From assembly GCA_002205965.3 (NCBI GenBank), contig NADL03000768.1:62001-126000 (forward strand): DNA of 64,000 nucleotides, read 5' to 3'. Position numbers and translations under genes: made by a program. The notes beneath the pieces are model-generated. The model saw only the letters and a list, made by a program, of their open reading frames with translations. It searched no databases and was not told the DNA's origin. Position 1 is the first letter of the stretch. The number at the start of each line of letters is the position of its first letter. Positions 62,793-64,000 of the stretch are shown in pieces. This DNA is from Kappaphycus alvarezii (Eukaryota > Rhodophyta > Florideophyceae > Gigartinales > Solieriaceae).

Positions 62793-63727
62793 ATGGAAAC
62801 TCCGGGAATTACGGTAGAGGCTCTCGCACAAGCTGTAAGCGAACTTCAACGTCAGCTGACAGAGGCCCATAATCAGATCTCCGCGCAGCAGAATCAGCTC
62901 AATAATGCTGCTCAGAAGGTAGGAGCCCTCGAGAATGAACTATCTCTCGTCAGGATCAATACTGGTACCTCAAGTAGTCAAAATGAAAACAAGGACGCCC
63001 CCAAGAAGAATAAACCGGGATCTTTCGGTGGGAAAGGGTCCGTCGGAAGCTGGTGCGTGCAGATGGAGAATTACCTTGGTGAAGCAGATGGGCAAGCAAC
63101 TATGAACATTGCACTGAGCTATCTTTCGGGAAATGCTCATGAATGGTGGATGGTCTATTCCAAGAGTGCCGGGGGAAGGAAAATCAAAATGGGAAGGAAT
63201 TGAAGATTGCTCTCCTCAATCGTTTTGAGACGATAAACAAAGAAAAAATCGCCCGAGACAAACTGGCTCGCTGGAAACAAGTCAAGGACGTTCCAACGTT
63301 TAATGATGATTTTAACAAAATCTTATTGGACATCCCAGACATTGGAGTGAAGGATCAAATAGATCGATACTCACGCGGCCTGAAACCATACATTTGGAAA
63401 ACCTTATGCACGAAAGAATACACCAAGCTTTCCGATCTTATGGGAGATGCAGAAAGAGTGGAAGCGGCGTACAGGCGTTCAGAACCCCTGAGAAATACCA
63501 AGTCCGGTGGAAAATTGCTGAATGGAAGTTCATCTGCCGGAAGTAATGGTCCTGTACCGATGGAAATTGGAAACGTGGAAGTGAAGTCTGGTGTCGAGTC
63601 ATCAAATGTGAATCTACAGAAGCGCGGTAAGGTAGAGCGCGACAGATGCATGCGTGAAGGACTGTGCCTAAGATGCAGACAGAAAGGACACATAGCAAAG
63701 AACTGCCCAAAAGCCCGGAAGAACTGA
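62793..63727 (+). pseudogene. Gypsy E2 gag
   Basis: From ATG 62793: METPGITVEALAQAVSELQR, coiled-coil-like helices, GSFGGKGSVGSWCVQMENYL and NAHEWWMVYS. One G missing from the run at about 63170-63175 shifts the frame. The frame then continues ELKIALLNRFETINKEKIAR, RGLKPYIWKTLCTKEYTKLS and an intact zinc knuckle CLRCRQKGHIAKNC (about 63664-63706), with the stop at 63725-63727. Gag packages the element RNA into particles. With the missing base allowed for, this gag is complete and would be about 310 residues. Confidence 0.85.
63706..63712 (+). promoter_or_regulatory. putative -1 ribosomal frameshift heptamer (E2)
   Basis: CCCAAAA, phased C-CCA-AAA in gag, in the same place as in E1. The -1 frame is open beyond it (KSPEELIDGPHS). 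Confidence 0.65.
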
Positions 63728-64000
63728 TTGACGGTCCACATTCAGTTCTAGATCAAAGAAATCTCATTCTTTCAACAGTAAGATCCAAAGAACTAGTTAG
63801 GGCCACACCGACCCCAACCTTCCAACGCCACCACCGGGGACTTCTTATTGTTAAAGGAGTTATTTCCAATGGCCAGCTAAAATCCTCATCGACCCCGGCG
63901 GTGAAGTTAACTTCCTCAGCGAATCATTTTGCGATCACCATAAGATTAAAACCGAAGAATCAAAAGAACTTGCAGAAATGGCGAACGGTGTTGATCAAAA
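63711..64000 (+). pseudogene. Gypsy E2 protease, start (window edge)
   Basis: The -1 frame reads KSPEELIDGPHS and HRGLLIVKGVISNGQ. One A seems to be missing near 63880, after which the active-site loop reads ILIDPGGEVNFLSESF. This has Asp-Pro-Gly-Gly as in E1. The domain continues beyond the window. Confidence 0.75.

Larger units (their letters stand above)
61086..64000 (+). mobile_element. Gypsy E2, second member of the E1 family (5' half)
   Basis: It runs off the window end. From the left it has a 5' LTR, PBS, likely leader intron, extra ORF with two C2H2 fingers, antisense tRNA-like module, gag with an intact zinc knuckle, a CCCAAAA heptamer and the start of protease. It is homologous to E1 throughout but on the other strand and clearly diverged, so shared features are probably inherited. 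Confidence 0.9.

Noticed and set aside
1-64000. CRISPR array, rRNA genes, bacterial operons
   Set aside because: No regularly spaced repeats of CRISPR type and no rRNA sequence were seen. Gene style and elements are eukaryotic.

Overview
This window looks like a piece of a repeat-saturated nuclear genome of a photosynthetic eukaryote, most plausibly a red alga. That is an inference from the single intronless plastid-type EF-G gene, the deep nesting of Copia and Gypsy retrotransposons, and Copia integrase/RNase H sequence of the kind I associate with rhodophytes. I cannot name the species. Only one convincing host gene is present: organellar elongation factor G at 46.2-48.6 kb, minus strand. 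Almost everything else is mobile DNA in various states of decay.

Layout. 0.5-9.3 kb: an old Copia element (gag, protease, integrase, RT) split by a younger Copia element (3030-5937) with a near-perfect 5-bp target duplication. That younger element carries a reversed solo-like LTR. A further LTR and the RNase H end of a second Copia lineage follow. 9.3-10.3 kb: a decayed minus-strand ORF with a cysteine-peptidase-like Cys/His pattern. 11.2-13.4 kb: a Gypsy remnant. 14.5-17.9 kb: remnants of a PIF/Harbinger element (a Myb/SANT-like ORF on plus, the transposase C-terminus on minus). 17.9-19.4 kb: Copia 3' end plus LTR, cut by the Gypsy element E1 (19366-26663, minus), a chromovirus with 518-bp LTRs. 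26.9-28.3 kb: C-terminal part of a non-LTR-type reverse transcriptase. 28.3-41.4 kb: a very long Gypsy element (G3) with gag, integrase end and chromodomain, a 3-kb noncoding tract and a 587-codon antisense ORF, invaded by a Copia 5' LTR. 42.6-45.9 kb and 49.3-51.1 kb: more non-LTR reverse transcriptase fragments. 51.3-52.9 kb: a complete Tc1/mariner element with IR/DR ends. 53.0-58.1 kb: a nearly full-length Helitron. 59.0-61.1 kb: Copia remnants. 61.1-64.0 kb: the 5' half of a second Gypsy of the E1 family (E2, plus).

The most interesting system is the E1/E2 Gypsy family. The two copies are on opposite strands and have diverged considerably. Both carry upstream of gag an extra ORF ending in two C2H2 zinc fingers, a likely leader intron, an antisense tRNA-like module at the same place in the leader, a CCCAAAA -1 frameshift heptamer at the gag end, and a protease with Asp-Pro-Gly-Gly in place of Asp-Ser/Thr-Gly-Ala. 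E1 ends in a chromodomain. Because the features are shared by two diverged copies they look like functional parts rather than noise.

A caution applies to every broken ORF. Several frame breaks (EF-G, Tc1 transposase twice, E2 gag, E2 protease) look like exactly one base missing from a homopolymer run, which suggests sequence error in this assembly. Nonsense substitutions and large deletions are better evidence of true decay.
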